In this document: in pieces, positions 63,480-64,000 of the stretch | Layout: the number at the start of each line of letters is the position of its first letter | How positions within the stretch are numbered: the stretch's first letter is position 1 | NCBI RefSeq assembly: GCF_910592395.1 | Contig: NC_088316.1 | Span: 18,102,001-18,166,000 of the forward strand | Length of the DNA: 64,000 nt | Origin: Lineus longissimus | Lineage: Eukaryota; Nemertea; Pilidiophora; Heteronemertea; Lineidae | Reading direction: 5' to 3' | Notes under the pieces: model-generated | What the model saw: the letters and a program-made list of their open reading frames with translations, nothing else | Database searches by the model: none | Told to the model about the DNA's origin: nothing | Made by a program: the position numbers and the translations under genes

Positions 63480-64000
63480 GTAAAGACTGCTTGCATCTCA
63501 TCCTGCTTGGTGTGTCCCCCCTCGTTGGTGATAGCCGTCTTTAACCTTGTACCGTACAGCATCTCTTGCTTTTAGCCTTTTAAACCTGTCATAGCTTCAT
63601 ACCCGCCCCATGTTTTTTCCAGTACCATAAGTCTAGTGGTATTATATGTAGCTGAACTGACTTTAATGACCAGTTATTCAAATTCACCACTTTCCTTACT
63701 AAACATATTTCGAGACTTCCTGTTTCACTGACCGATCTGTCCAGTCAATTTTGCTTGAGGGAAGTGATGAATCTGGTTATATTTCATTGTAAGATATTGT
63801 TTTTTAGGCTTCGGCTTAGCTTTTGACCCTTCCTGTTTATATTGTAATGATGTGTTCCTTGAACCGCGTTTCACTCTGCTTGAGTTGGTCTGGCCTTTGT
63901 AGCCCCGTCTTGAACTAGATATCAATAATTTGTACTAAATATAATACCTCATTAACAGATTACTACATACAACATTGCACTCAGCGGCTGTAGACGTTAA
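63480..64000 (+). other. dac: dachshund downstream intron, incomplete at window end
   Basis: It opens with the donor-like GTAAAG at 63480. I see no further dachshund exon: no serine-rich segment and no Dachbox-C coiled coil. The gene therefore continues beyond the window. Confidence 0.5.

Overview
This window looks like part of an animal (metazoan) nuclear genome. It is AT-rich, almost free of long open reading frames, and contains microsatellites, homopolymer runs and degraded mobile elements. The only gene I can identify has short exons with GT-AG splice sites. I cannot name the species. The gene content fits a bilaterian invertebrate, which is an inference.

The identifiable gene is at the right-hand end, on the + strand. 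It is a dachshund (DACH/dac) orthologue, a nuclear transcriptional co-regulator of the SKI/SNO/DAC family. Exon A (60128-60249) encodes the RPGRPPKR motif that follows the N-terminal Dachbox-N domain. Exon B (62328-62523) encodes the conserved LPFM patch and the IKER motif of the central linker. The two exons join in frame: A ends one base into a codon and B supplies the other two. A 45-nt candidate microexon (63435-63479) continues in the same phase. The exons for Dachbox-N and for the C-terminal coiled coil were not found, so the gene runs off both ends. Positions 1-60127 are therefore most simply read as one very large intron, or its distal part, in a developmental gene.

That 60-kb stretch has no other coding gene I can support. 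What stands out is repeats and structure. A fold-back (MITE-like) element lies at 2367-2764. A tandem duplication lies at 11431-11711. A composite of mobile-element debris spans about 16.4-19.5 kb, with a 135-bp direct repeat, tandem units of about 350 and 473 bp, terminal-inverted-repeat-like ends and a perfect 26-bp hairpin. A near-perfect 25-bp hairpin (23618-23681) resembles a small-RNA precursor. A purine-rich minisatellite lies at 25157-25393, a T/G microsatellite at 39870-39988, and two diverged copies of a roughly 290-bp unit just upstream of exon A (58832-59490). Several AT-rich blocks are dense in homeodomain-type TAAT sites and could be enhancers of dachshund, which cannot be shown from one genome.

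I see no operon, CRISPR array, rRNA or convincing tRNA, and no complete transposase or reverse transcriptase. The most useful results are the dachshund exon chain with its possible microexon, the giant intron, the small-RNA-like hairpin and the composite mobile element. I found no clearly new multi-gene system.
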